A DNA stretch of 64,000 nt. Source: Phycomyces blakesleeanus NRRL 1555(-). Lineage: Eukaryota; Mucoromycota; Mucoromycetes; Mucorales; Phycomycetaceae. The notes below the pieces were generated by a model that worked only from the letters and a program-made list of their open reading frames with translations, was not told the origin of the DNA and ran no database searches. Where the stretch lies: NCBI RefSeq assembly GCF_001638985.1, contig NW_017265135.1:487223-551222 (forward strand), given 5' to 3'. Of this stretch, positions 50,806 to 64,000 are shown one piece after another. The position numbers and the translations under genes were made by a program. The first letter of the stretch is position 1, and every line of letters starts with the position of its first letter.

Positions 50806-51460
50806 AAAGATGATCAATAAACTAAAGAAAAAAGGTACGTACATACGTACATACATATATATTTGTGGATAAATATAAAGACACAGTAAATATTCATATT
50901 TCTCAATAATTTTTCATTTTCCACTCATTTTACTGCACGTTGTTTTATAATTCACCTTATATATATGATAATTATATTATACAGATCTATAGATCTATAG
51001 GTGTTTGTGTGTATGTGTATATGCTTGTGCTTGTACTTGTGTTTGTGTGTCAATAGGTTAAATATGGTGTATATTTCTGTCAGACAGCAGCTTAAAATAT
51101 CCAAAGTAAACGTTTTGATTTGCGAAATGAAAAATGAAAAATGAAAAATAATGATAAGGATAATTATAATGATGGTGATGATGATAAGAATAAGAATAAG
51201 AGAATGAGAGGAAAGAGAGAAGGAGAAAGAAATAGTTGGATACAAAATTTAGAAAGCGTTTTCAAGAATGATATATTTCAATATTTTGGTGCTTACGACT
51301 TCATTTTTCTTGTGTGCGGCCGATAATGAAGGACGGCTCACAGAATTAACCCTTACTATACAGCTATCCTCACCTGGTAGCTGGACTGTATCACTTAATC
51401 TTGTGCTCGTTTCGTCCGTTTTCGTCCACACTTGGCGTGAGGAACTTTATATAAAAAGGT

Positions 51461-53894
51461 CTATAATTTCTTTGCCTGATCGAGTGCCCATACCCAAGCC
51501 TCCTTCTCTTCCTTGTCTTTTGCTTGGAACACCCAGACACGTCTACCAGAGAGCTTTTGATGGATCCAGGAATCTTTTGGATTTGGTGGCTGGTAGACTA
51601 CAAATAGAAGCTGGATTGCGTGCGTACCCTCTGTCATTCCATCCTCAAACATCTTAGGAGGAGTTTTCTGGTTCCTTGCTTTTGTTCTAATCATATCTTT
51701 CACACAAGATGGACTGGTGTAAACATACGCATTACTAATATATACAGTCTTTGGGGACCGACGATAGATTGGTTCAGACTTTGGTTTACTTGTCCATGAT
51801 GACCGTCTGTACTTGTCAAACAAAATCAATCCGCGATGCCGTGTTAGGACGCACAAATACTGTTTGAAGGTACTACGGCGACCTTGCTTAACATACAGCA
51901 TACTTGCTTTCTGCAAAAAGAGAATAATAATCAATATTTTATAGTTAATGTGCACGCTTGTTTATATAAAAAGAAAAGGTGGGGTTATTGATAAACCTAC
52001 CCAGATAAGATCTGAATATATCTCATGGCGCTGTACTCTATCATTGGATAGAGTTGAGTATTGAGATCCTTGTTGTAATCTTATTACCCATTCCCGCAGT
52101 GTGTGATCTGAAGATGCTTGTAACTCGAGTGAATCATTAAGTGTGTGGATTTTAATGTTTCTGTGGGATCCAATGTTGATATTCTGCACACGGCTTAAAT
52201 CAAATACAGCAAATGCAGCCAGCATATTACTCATTCGTCGGTCAAAATCACTGGGGTTTGGGAGAGAACACATTGAATTTGCTCCCAAATGTTCCCGAAT
52301 GCTAGCAGTTCCTGCGCTCAAATAAGTAGCAAGAGAGAAACGAGTAAACCGAGGCCTATGTCCATGATAGGGATTGTTCCACAAGAGAGCTTTGTTGAGG
52401 TCGATCAGGAACAGAAACGAACCGGACTGGAGGCAATAAATAGGTATTTGTTGATTTTTTTTGCGTAACCATACAACTTCATCTTCAAACCAAACCCCAA
52501 GTTCTTTTATTGGGTGATTCCGAGGCTTGAGCTCCAAGAAATGTGTCTATGGGTATGAGGCGTAGCCACGTAAGAAATCATATTGTTTTGTCAAAAATAT
52601 TTGTGCACTTGCTTGTTCTATCAGTTGAGGGCCTATCAGGTACATTGGTTTATTTGGCGTGTCTTGTATCCATTCTTCTTGATTTTTAAATCTCCAGCAG
52701 AGTTCCAAGGATTGCTTAAACCCATCTTCCAAAAGACCTTGTTTATATAAAGCATGAATGACGCCACGCTTGATATCTCCCATCCTAATATCCAATCTTG
52801 TGTTCTGTGAAATTTTATCCAGGCACAAACATACTTTTAGATCACACAGCGGCACACTGACTTGTACCAGTAAAGGCATCGGTGTCCTTGAATGAACACC
52901 CAAAGTGCGGTAAATAGCTGTGTACCATTCCCGTGACTGTTCTATCTTACGGGACATGAAAAGATAGCGCCCAGTGGATGACCCGAGTCCTTGGTGGATC
53001 GACATTCTAGGTTTGATCTCAAGACTCCAACAGCAATCTTGAGGTGATACTATGGTGAGGTAGGCAATGCAATGTTTTGAAGCGAGAGGAATTCGATGCA
53101 CTATTTTATTATCCTATTTTTTGTTTTTGTTTTTGTTTTTGTTTAATAATAAATTCCCATACACATATTTACATGTGTGTATGTGCGTATAATTGTGTAA
53201 TTCATAAATCAAAAGAATACTAAATTTTGAGTTATTCAAGACGTTTTTGCTTGTTTTTAAATAAAGAAAAAATAATAGGTAATATAATTGCCTTACGGTT
53301 TGTTGGTATAGTTCAATTTGATTGGATACTAGCTTTGCGTTTAATTCTTGCCATTCTAGTCTTCCTTGCCTCTGACGTTCTTTGAGTTCGTCAAAATCTT
53401 GAGATTTCTTTCTATGTCTTCCCATTTCGCACACACAAAGTAATATCCCTTGCATTATCACATCATCCTGACGTTGTGGTAAAGATAATATTGGTACATA
53501 GCTAGATGTTCCAATATGTTTTGAAGGTGTGTTTGATGAATTAAGGCTTAATGATTGATCTGGTTTGGTGCGACTAGGTAAAGATGTCAGACGAGGAGGA
53601 AAATAAACCGGGACCCTTTTAAAGGAAAGATAAAATAAAAGGAATTTATTAATATTAATATATATATACACCGAGAAAGAGAAAAGAAATAGATCGCCCG
53701 AAATTTTGATTAGTTGAAAATATAAATATTCATATTTTTATATAAAAGCAAAGATATTTAAACATTTACTTGAGCGTCGATTCTCCATGAATAGTTTCTC
53801 TGACTGGTGTGGTTTTGGCTCTTAGTGAGAAGCGAAAAGATGGTTGGTGAGGAAGTGCTGAATAGAAACTTGAGAAAGAGTTGTGACTAGACAT
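51461..53894 (-). CDS. PH-domain protein, Spo71/Mug56-like
   Basis: Exons (minus): 53894-53770, 53615-53297, 53113-52613, 52546-52001, 51910-51461, total 646 residues. The N-terminus is Ser/Thr-rich. A basic helical segment (about residues 105-150, with KKSQDFDELKERQRQGRLEW) precedes a first PH-like domain starting near HRIPLASKHC and ending around WYTAIYRTLG. A middle region contains a second domain with WVIRLQQGSQY, and the C-terminus ends in a PH-type beta-strand plus helix (RRVWVFQAKDKEEKEAWVWAL). The arrangement resembles the fungal Spo71/Mug56 group, which binds phosphoinositides during spore-membrane formation; that link is by pattern only. Intron 3 (52612-52547) has a GC donor, GCAAGT; without removing it, an in-frame TAG at 52549-52547 would truncate the protein. 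Confidence 0.83.
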
Positions 53895-54446
53895 ACTAAT
53901 TAGAGTACCATTTGATATTGTTCGTGAATCATATTTGATCCTTTTTATACCTTATTATTATCATGACATCACATTTTGAAGACACAGTAGAGTCTTTGGA
54001 TGACATGCACAGACTATTATTCAAGTGATCTAACTAAAAGTAGAGTAAGTGTGTAGTAAGACGATCAAGAGATTAAAAAAAACCACGCAAAAAGGATTGG
54101 CATATTATTATTATTATTATTAGGTATTATTAAATTGTGCCTGTTTTTATTTTTTTATTTTATTTTTTATATTTGAAACTAAAGGAGCGAACCCGAATAA
54201 TAGAAACATGCAAAATGCAGAAAGAGAAAAATATATATATATGAAAAGGAATGTGTTCTTATGAATTAATTGTCTATAAAGAAAGGAAAACTATGAGTTG
54301 AATGAAAGAAATATATAAGAGAAAAATAAGGATAAAGAATTAAGGAATCTGGAGGGGTACATAGCTTAAACAAAAGGAAAGAAAAGGTGCGCGCATAGGA
54401 TTAATGAAGGAATAAAAAGGAATGAATGGAGCTTGTTATAATACTA
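53895..54446. other. Intergenic, no gene recognised
   Basis: AT-rich spacer holding an (ATT)n run near 54104-54121. It separates the start of the PH gene from the 3' end of the RGS gene. Confidence 0.6.
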
Positions 54447-55845
54447 CTACTTTTTCTTTCCAAAAAAGTCAAATACATCTTTGTTGCTCTTTGGAGAATG
54501 ACCTGTGGTTTTTTTATAGGTGCGTGTATCTGAAGAGGTAGGCGATCCAGAACGAGAAGATTGTTCCTGGAAAAATGCAGAAGGGTCAGGACGGTAATAG
54601 TTGAACTCCACGCCAACCAGTGTACGACAGAACTCGTGAATCATTGATTTTATCAGCTCATGCCGACGTCTTGAGGTCTGGCAGACACTCATAAACACTG
54701 GTGTATCTGTGTGAGGGTCGGTGTAAATGAGGGAGTGTTGATCCTCAATATAAGTGATAAGTTTATTGACTGCTAAATCTCGGGATTCATTATCATAGTT
54801 TGTCGTGAGTTCACCTAATAACAATAATAAAAAATAATATATAAGTAAATACGGAATGATAATTAATTAACATAATAATAATAACGAGTAACCACAATCG
54901 AATGACTTACCACAATTTTCGGTCATCTCATCGAACACAGGGCTTTGTGAGAAACGAAGGAAGCTCGATTCTAATAAACCATACACAGCACGCTTGGCTG
55001 CATCAAAGCATCCCGATATTTCTTTCTTTTCCAATGCGGTAATTACTGCTCGCCGGACCCGGTCGTCAAGATTGACCTCAAAATGGCTGTTGCGGGTTAG
55101 GTATGTATTATAAATGTGCTGAGCCGTAGTGAGTTGCTGCTGTGGGGAGCTGTATGTGAATGACTCGTATTGTTCCAATTCGATAAAGAAAAACTATCAT
55201 TGTTATGCATATTTAATACTTGTGTTCAGCCAATTATTCTCCATTAATTCTTACCAAATTCTCACTGCTGTACTCATCTAACAAATGATAGAGTAAATAA
55301 CAGAGTGGTACTTTTGATTCCAACATTGCTTTTAAGCCTTCTTTGCGAATTTCTTTAACACAGATATCATGAGGAGCTTGTTCACCAAAAAAGTAATCAA
55401 GCTTCTTAGACGACCGTGTTGTTCGGATTTTGTAGAGTGTGTGAACGTCAAAGCTAGGTAGAGAACTTGCTGTGGCTGACGATACGAGCATGCTTGTGAG
55501 AGACGAAGAACGAGAGCGGGTGACAATCTCTCTGGTGCCCCCCTTTGATTTGGCTTGGTGATTATCAATTTCCTGAATATAGGCTGTTGTACTATCGGAT
55601 AAAAGGGTAGGTATGTGCTTCATTGAGGTCAAACTGGGCCTGCAGGAAGGAGAGCGTGGGGGGTCATGGTGTTCTGGAACAAGAGACGATCTACGAGTCT
55701 TGTTGATCGATTTTGGTGTGCGTGGAAAGAGAAGGTCGTCACCAGAAGTAGTGGCAGCACCAGCAGCATTGATGTTGATATACGAAGGTCGGCGCTTGGT
55801 GAGGGTCGATGTTGAAGAGCATGTATTAGAGCGGTCTCTGGGCAT
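54447..55845 (-). CDS. RGS-domain protein (regulator of G-protein signalling)
   Basis: Exons 55845-55255, 55193-54911 and 54814-54447 give 413 residues. The N-terminal 150 residues are Ser/Thr/Arg-rich and probably disordered. From about residue 170 the protein matches an RGS fold: LESKVPLCYLLYHLLDEYSS, then FFFIELEQYE, a variable insert, and VRRAVITALEKKEISGCFD with FDAAKRAVYGLLESSFLRF, the helices that contact the G-alpha switch regions and accelerate GTP hydrolysis. A second helical part follows (LAVNKLITYIEDQHSL, MIHEFCRTLVGVEF) and the C-terminus is Ser/Lys-rich ending DFFGKKK. The RGS region spans the exon 1/2 junction. No transmembrane helix or DEP/PX domain is seen. Confidence 0.88.
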
Positions 55846-56179
55846 TTTTTTTTTTGTATAATTTTAAGAAATAAACGAAAGTATAAAGAGGAAAAGAAAT
55901 ACACAAAAATTCTGTAACTGAAAAAAAAATACGAGAAGAAATAGCAAACAGCTAACAATGCTTGCTTTCAATAGCCAAACGGATGACCAACCTGAAATTA
56001 AAGTATACAGGACCAATGAAAAATATATATAATTGTAATAACGGTTGAGACCGATTCTCAACATGAGCTCCATTGACCAATCATCTGCTCTAGTATTTAT
56101 TAAACTGGAACAATGGCGATCAAAATAGACAGCTAAAAATATTTGATCCAATATGTCTTTCAATATATATTAAAAAAAA

Positions 56180-57056
56180 TTATACACTCTTTTTCTTAAT
56201 AAAATTCACAAGCCCGTTCAGGAAAGGATCTGTATTCATCACATCTCGCTCAAGGGCAAACTTCTTTCCCTTAGCTTCCCACATCACAGCCTTGGGTGTA
56301 CTCTTGTCGGTGAGATCGGATAGGCGGACCGTCTGTTCTCGAACAAACCCCATCAAACCCACCTTTTCGAGCCCAACCCATTTGTCTTTAATCTCCTGAG
56401 GCTTCTTGCGTTGCTTCTCAACTGTCTTGACATCATCATGGACTATCAGTCGAGTCACATAGTCTTTTGTGTACCAGTGAACAAACCCAATGGGAGTTAT
56501 GGCGGAAACACCAGCTATACCAATATATATATATATGTATATATAAATAATGATAATAAAGAGTAATAATAATTACATATACATATACTTAAATATTAAA
56601 GAAATAAAAACAAAATAACCATAATTTCATATAAATTATATCCAATTAAGCTTACCTAATACCACACTCATGATAGGTGCCTCTCCTGTACTTAACAAGG
56701 CAGGGACGGCACAAATACCACACACACCAAACAGTGAGGCAGTGGTCTTGTAACGGCGAATTGTCTCGGTAAAGGGACCTATTTTTGTGCAAGAATATTT
56801 AGCTGTTGTAGAAAAAAAAAGAAGCATAAATGGCTTAGAAATTAATATAACCCCTCTCACCAATATACACCAAAGTTCTGTTGATATTAGCAGAAGTGTC
56901 ACCAACTGACTCGGTAATGAGTTTATTCGGGGTAAATGGGCCGGCCGTCTTCTTAATTTGGGTAGAGTAGTTTGCCAATGTACGTCTTGGAATTTCTGCT
57001 CTTGTCCATTGGCTGGAAATGCATCTTGTCTGAATAGAGAGGCGAGTGAATGACAT
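56180..57056 (-). CDS. Small mitochondrial two-TM protein, TMEM70/TMEM223-like (tentative)
   Basis: Exons 57056-56861, 56778-56656 and 56514-56180 give 217 residues. The N-terminus (MSFTRLSIQTRCISSQWTRA) is basic and acid-free, as for a matrix presequence. Two closely spaced hydrophobic segments, LFGVCGICAVPALL and SVVLGAGVSAITPIGFVHWY, form a hairpin, followed by a soluble C-terminal domain with KWVGLEKVGLMGFVREQTVR. This presequence plus TM hairpin plus small domain is the plan of TMEM70-family assembly factors for ATP synthase and complex I. The resemblance is architectural, so function is a proposal. The final residues, FIKKKSV, are basic. Confidence 0.75.
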
Positions 57057-60000
57057 TGTACACTCTATTTTGTGTGTATGTATGTCAGTAGCAATTGCAT
57101 TGCTTCTCCAAGCATTCCAGCTTTCAATTCAAACAAGCCACCCACCACAATAGGTTTCTTGAGTCGGAGAACACAATTCCTACTGCAGTGTCAGCGGGCC
57201 AACTATCAAATTAGGTACTCGTGAAGACGATCTGCCTACCCTTGAAGGCAAGTTGCCCCACGCTAACATAACAGCCCTAGCACGCTCATGCTAATGATTT
57301 CGATTGACTTACCTTCAACATGACACGCACAAGATTTATTTCTACTTTTGGGGTAATAGACGACAATGGTTAGATTGGTAGGACAACGACAGCCAAAAGG
57401 TGTGCAAATGCTATCTACGTTTCTATTCATTATTGTTTATACCTCTATTTCCGCGATTCTTGTAACTCGTCCAATAATAAAAATAACAGCAATCCTGAGA
57501 GGGTACTGCTAATATTAATATTAACATTAATAATAATAGGGAAGGCTAAACATTTACAAGGTAAAGAATGTGGAAATATTCATCAGTTTTAGAATAGATA
57601 AATAAAATAAAGTAAAATAAAATAAAATTCAAATTAAAAACCATACTTTCTTTTGGTACACAATAAATCATTTTCCATTAAAGAATCCAGAAATCTGTTC
57701 GCCAAATGGCTGGAAATTCGATAAAAAAAAGTTAGTAGCCAGCTCATATCAGCTACTTTTGCAATCACCAATACTCTTGTTTCTTGGTTCTTTATCATAT
57801 ATAATTGTGCTACAGACTATTTTGTGAGTCACTGAATTTGTAAAAGAAAATGTATGGGTCATAAAGGGCTATTTTGCACGAAGAAATATAGATGTATATA
57901 TATATAGATATAGATATAGATATAGATAAATATATTTATTTGAGAGTGAAGCTGTGAGATGATGAGCATGTCCGTGATTTTTATCTGATTGTACAAAATA
58001 TAATCATCTCTATAAAATATGCCTGTGCCAAGCAAAACTGTAGGGTTCAAACCTTAAATTGTTGCTTTAAATTTTCAATAGAAAAAGAGAAGAAGAAGAA
58101 AACTTTGTGTGTGTGTAATCATCAATCTTTTACGCCTTCAAAAAATATTACATTTGTCACGCAAAGATACACATATACATATATTAACAGAAAATTATAT
58201 ACTAGTCAACTTCTTGTCTAGACTTCCAAGTGTATGAGTATTTTCTTTAAAAGAACTAATTAAAAATGGTTTTCTTAAAAAATGTATATTCAATCTAATA
58301 TGGCTTTGGTAAATATATGTCTCGTAAGCCACTACCCGCGATGAGTTTTACCGGAGGGTTTTTAATTATGAAAATAAATTGTATTTATTACTTGTGCATA
58401 TTGTATTTATATAATTTAATGGGTCCTATTGACAATTATATATACCCGTTGTAGTTTGCGCACGCTTTACTTTACTTACAATGCCTCGTAGTATTGATTT
58501 AAGTATTGCAATATATAATATAATAAAGCTTGTATTTTATGTGTCAAGACAAGACAAGATTCCCACAGATCGCTTATAAACAATTTGTGTCGCGGAAAAG
58601 GTATAACAATCGAATCAATTCTAGATACTTGATTGTTATTTTTGGAAACTGAAACTGATTGTCAGTCAAATTACGTACCGTTTTCAATGGCTTGGTATAT
58701 GTTTCAGGAAGAATATGTTTCTCTTTTCTTTGTCTTAAAAATTGATTCTCAATGTTTTAGTATTTTGTAACAAGGGAACAAAGTACAGCAACTTGGGAAT
58801 TAAGCTGTACGTAAAATAAACACACACACACACACACACTAATAAAACCAACCCAGAATACAATTGAATAATATTGACGTACAAACGAATATCAGAATAC
58901 TAGCAGGCCTCAAACAGAAGTAAATCTAGTTGATATGATCAGAGAATGTTTTATAGTATCTTCGTAGTTTTACATATCTTTTGTCAAAGTATACATATTT
59001 GTGATTTGAGGATAATATTTAACTCTAAATTCGGGTCAACTTTTGTTCCGAATCAGTACCTGGTTCTTCTATCAATGTCAAATTGAGTTTGTTGAATAGC
59101 AATTATTTGTAGCTTTCACATGAAGATAGATAATACAACTTTATAATGTCAATAAAATCGGTTAAAATCCTTGGATTATTGATCATCTAATTTGTAGCAT
59201 CTTTTCTCATGTTGGTTTAGTGCAGAAATTCATTGACAAAAAAAGGGGACTTACACATAGAATTGTAAGGTACCAAAGCTTTGGATACTGCATGAGTTGG
59301 TTGGAGCACACATTAAAGAAAATTCTTAAAACTCAAATGTGTGTTACCCTTTACATATGATTAAGTGTTTTACAAAAAAATGCATGATTATTCGAAATCA
59401 AATCAAATAATTGCTTTTAAATAATCATTGAAGCTTACAAAAATCACTTGTGTAAAGACGACATTAATATCACTTAATAAACAGAAGATCTTGTAAAGCC
59501 TGAAATTTTCAAAATAGAATCAAGTTTTTTTTTGAGTATAGCACAGTTTGATCGCCTATTTAAAAAATTACTGGTGTTAGAATTATATTTTTTGTTCTGT
59601 TATTTATATCGAATAAGATCGATATAAATAATAATATGTAACTCAGCTGATACTTAAAAAAGCAATAGATCAAGAGGTAATCTAAATGAGCTGAGATCAC
59701 GATTGTTATTTATTCATCCACGCCCATGCTTGACAGATCAAGTCAAATAAGCTATTTTGTAGGGCAATTAAAATGTAAAGCCTTTTCTGGTAAATGTAAA
59801 AATAGTTTTAATGAATATCAATTTGTGACTCTATGGGAGAATTATAATGTAGATCAATTTTTTTAGGATGTTACTTTTTCATGACCTAATTTTACAATCT
59901 ATACAATATCGCATCGTAATAACATGATATTTATTCCATAATTCCATCGTTTCTATGATACAAACGTAGTAGTATGGCGCAATATTCAGCCGTATGGTCT

Positions 60001-60364
60001 CAAAGTGATGGTTGTTACAAACTTACTTTGGCTGTTGGTATGACTTTACAAGCTCATAAATCAATATTATATCAAAAGCAATATATAATCGCTACATATC
60101 AAAAATGAAGGGAACAAAAGAAGGAAGAAAACATCTTTTCCTGGCTTATTCAAGGAGTCATGCTTAGAAAATCAATACTCTACTCTTTTTGAATCATTCA
60201 AGTAGTCATTTCTATAAAGAAAATTCTTATGTGAACTCCACCAGGTCCTAGAATGGTAAGGAGTGATGCTTGCTCATCTGACTTTGTATTCTATTTGAAC
60301 CCACTAGTTCTTTGGAAGCTCAAGCAATAAGTCTATTGTTTATTCATAATTGAAATTTGTCTAG
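57057..60364. other. Gene-poor AT-rich region
   Basis: About 3.3 kb. The first 350 bases are GC-richer without a supported frame. The rest has TA-rich repeats (about 57896-57930), a (CA)n run near 58821-58838 and no coding structure. Confidence 0.5.
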
Positions 60365-60876
60365 ATGGAGTCTAATGTAAAGAAACCATTTACAGTATGC
60401 AATGATGAAAAATGCTCTACAAAATATAACTACCTTGACCCATCTATCCACACTTTTATCGACGGTCCAGATCCAAGAGATCATTTCGCCAATGAACGCA
60501 ATCTGCTTACATGGATGCGAACTGGCATGACAATGTCACTGCTGGGTAAACACATCCATAATTCACAGCAGTATCCTTACTATTATCAATAGGATTTATC
60601 TCTCTCCTCGATGTATCTTCAAAGAGCTTTGCTCCATCGTATTCATTTCCTTGGACAAACCAAGAGAATTCTCCCCAGGCCAGTATTGTGGCATACATCT
60701 TTGTCGCTCTTGGGATGTTGAGCATATGCGTCGCTTTTGTAACCTATTTCCAAAATCAGTACCGCATTGTAAACCGCTTACTTCATGTGGGACATGGCTG
60801 GGCTGGCTATATGATGATATTAATGATTATGTTATTTGCCTGTTGTGTAATGTCCCTTGCTTTAAGTCAAGAATAA
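60365..60876 (+). CDS. DUF202-domain membrane protein
   Basis: Exons 60365-60545 and 60593-60876 join to 154 residues. A soluble N-terminus of about 40 residues leads to the DUF202 signature DHFANERNLLTWMRTGMTMS, then three hydrophobic helices: one around the intron (MSLLGFISLLDV), IVAYIFVALGMLSICVAFVTY, and GYMMILMIMLFACCVMSLAL. DUF202 proteins are small integral membrane proteins, and in fungi the fold occurs in vacuolar transporter chaperone proteins such as Vtc1; the exact role here is unknown. Its 3' end is 92 bp from the convergent TPR gene. Confidence 0.87.
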
Positions 60877-60968
60877 CAAAAATATGAAACATTCAATTAT
60901 CGATATATACACACACACATATTCTGATATTTTATTGTGGGTATTTGAGAAATAAATCATAAATTCTT

Positions 60969-61743
60969 TCAAGAAAACATTTTGCGATAAATATTTTTTT
61001 CTCTATTTTCCATATGCTGCTCATCCTCCTCAAGTCGAGCAATCTCACTTTTAACAAGAGCATCTAAAATAAAAGTTTAAGATCAGAATGAAACCAGAAT
61101 AGGCGAGCTCACACTACACTTTATGCCATCCTCAAGAATAATTGTTTCCTTACCATTTGGATCCATTTTCAATACATCCTCCAGTAAAGGTTTGGCCTTA
61201 TCAGCTTTTCCTTGTCGCAAGTAAGCCTGTCCGAGCCTAAAGGTGGCTTTTTTGTTTTTTGGATCTAATGCAGTGACCTATTTTTTTTACATATTACGTA
61301 TGCTAAGTTCCAAGCAATATACACATATGCATGTTAATATTCTTACCATTGTTGCATATTCAATAACACGTTCCCACTTGTTTTGCTTTGAATAAACATC
61401 TAGAATCAAAATTAAAAATTGAACTAAACAACCTGCACAAACTTCACGCAGCAAAATACATACTTGACATGTTGTTGTAAATCATCACAAGCTGTTCATT
61501 AGCCTTCTCTTCGAATATTTTCTTTTCCTTGTTTCCACCAACAGTACGAAGATGTAGAATTGCAAAATAATACTGTCTCAATGCTTTTATTGTTTGGTGA
61601 GAATGAGACCAATATTGTCTTAATACTATGCTTTTACCTTCTGTGTAATCGCCTTCCTTGAATGAAGCATTTCCTTTTAGTCGGAACTCTACGCCTTTGT
61701 CGAAATTCGTTTGAGATGCGACTGAAGCACCAGTTGAAGTCAT
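60969..61743 (-). CDS. Tetratricopeptide-repeat protein (TTC9/FKBP-TPR-like)
   Basis: Exons (minus): 61743-61638, 61583-61464, 61399-61347, 61277-61154, 61063-60969, total 165 residues. Three TPR units are visible: KGNASFKEGDYTEALRQYYF, QLVMIYNNMSNVYSKQNKWE with RVIEYATMVTALDP, and KATFRLGQAYLRQGKADKA with LLEDVLKMDPND. The first unit, with the characteristic Lys-Gly-Asn, and the general layout match the TPR domains that bind the C-terminal EEVD of Hsp90/Hsp70 in TTC9 or FKBP-type co-chaperones. There is no peptidyl-prolyl isomerase domain in this gene. Intron 1 is 54 nt, a multiple of three, and free of stops, so its retention would insert 18 residues inside the first repeat. Confidence 0.88.
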
Positions 61744-62568
61744 TACTGAAATAAAGTGAGAGAAAAAAAAATCCAAAAAAGAAGAAGGAATAAAATAAGA
61801 TAAAGTTTAAAAAAAATATCAATCAAATTATGTTCACCTGAACGTCTTTTTTTTATTTTATTTTTGGATTGCAAAGCCCGTTTTTCTTTTATTTTATGTA
61901 AAACAGAGGTACAAAATCATTTCCTTTTATTTTTATTTTATTATTATATTTCATTGTATTTCCATCTTATTTTGAGTGAATAATGGAAACCAATAATCTA
62001 CAATATCAAAAATGTACCTAATGGTCAAGAAAGGGACCTCAAATTAATATAAGCATCATAGAGACATGTACTTCACTTTGTAAGACACTTGTGTAATAGG
62101 AATATGACTATTATTGTCATATAGTATAAGCTCTTTACTCCTTTGTGATATAAAATAATATGGTTCTAAGAAAAGCTTGATTTTGAACATATAGAATATC
62201 TCCAATAACAAGACATTACCTACCACCAAAGGCTATTTAATATAACCTAATGATATAACCTTTTTTCTTTAGCCTCAGGCTTTACACTATAGAAATCTTA
62301 ACTCTATAAAGATGTTACATGCTAGCTTTAAACATATTCTTAATACTGTACCCGGATATCTGGTTGTAAAAACCCCATTTCTTGTTCATTAATTACAGTG
62401 TTTTTATTATTTGTCTGGAGGTCAATTCAGCCCAAAAGGGTGTTCATGCCAACGAAAGTCATCGACGTCACCCTCGCTTACGTTTTTGGACTTACTGAAC
62501 CTTTTTTAACGCGTAATTCTGTAAGTAAACCCTTTTTTATATACTTTGTGCTTGCTCTATCTCTAGCA

Positions 62569-64000
<1,432 letters not shown>

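Noticed and set aside
58483..58620. Short frame starting MPRSIDLSIA that hints at a transposase N-terminus
   Set aside because: Too short and quickly stopped; no catalytic motifs or terminal repeats nearby, so the resemblance is not strong enough to call a relic.

Overview
The window looks like nuclear DNA from a filamentous fungus, most probably a Mucoromycota (Mucorales-type) species. The reasons are: AT-rich intergenic DNA full of poly-A/T, (TA)n and (GAAA)n runs; compact genes with many short introns (about 45-150 nt, donors mostly GTAAGT/GTAAAA, acceptors often AAG or TAG); fungal-type proteins such as a GPI-anchored aspartic protease, a Spo71/Mug56-like PH protein, an RGS protein and a DUF202 protein; and Tc1-like transposons. 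Species assignment is inference. No prokaryotic features, rRNA, tRNA or CRISPR were recognised. Most gene models below were built by hand from splice sites, and each complete model is supported by exon lengths that sum to a multiple of three with no internal stop.

Layout. 1-2.7 kb: the tail of an unidentified gene, then ATP2 (mitochondrial F1 beta, minus strand) with CRE-like sites upstream. 2.9-8.4 kb: gene-poor, with a TA-flanked non-autonomous inverted-repeat element and a GC-richer island of unknown origin. 8.5-10.7 kb: a nine-exon cytochrome P450 (minus). 10.7-18 kb: gene-poor, with a foldback MITE (43-bp perfect arms) and a complete 1.35-kb Tc1-like element carrying an intact DD34E transposase. 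18-22.4 kb: a secreted, GPI-anchored aspartic protease and a PEX22-like peroxin (both minus). 23.2-31.5 kb: BMS1 (ribosome biogenesis GTPase) and adenylosuccinate synthetase (both plus). 31.5-34 kb: gene-poor, with a decayed Tc1/IS630-type transposase fragment. 34-37.5 kb: a 1060-residue protein of unknown function with seven copies of a short Trp motif. 37.5-41.4 kb: another inverted-repeat element and a pyrimidine-skewed anonymous stretch. 41.4-49.5 kb (all plus): a SWIRM-domain protein, mitochondrial 3-hydroxyisobutyryl-CoA hydrolase, a four-finger C2H2 protein and a small coiled-coil protein. 49.7-57.1 kb (all minus): a cold-shock-domain protein with a 9-nt micro-exon, a PH-domain protein, an RGS protein and a small two-TM mitochondrial protein. 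57-60.4 kb: gene-poor. 60.4-64 kb: a DUF202 membrane protein (plus), a TPR co-chaperone-like protein (minus, tail-to-tail with it) and RPT3, a 26S proteasome ATPase (plus) that runs off the window end.

The genes are mostly unrelated housekeeping and accessory genes rather than a cluster. Several share a mitochondrial theme (ATP2, HIBCH, the TMEM70-like protein), but they are not adjacent. The most distinctive content is the Tc1-like copy with its terminal repeats, three non-autonomous inverted-repeat elements of different families, two GC-AG introns, a 9-nt micro-exon, an I-helix Thr-to-Pro change in the P450, and the Trp-motif repeat protein.
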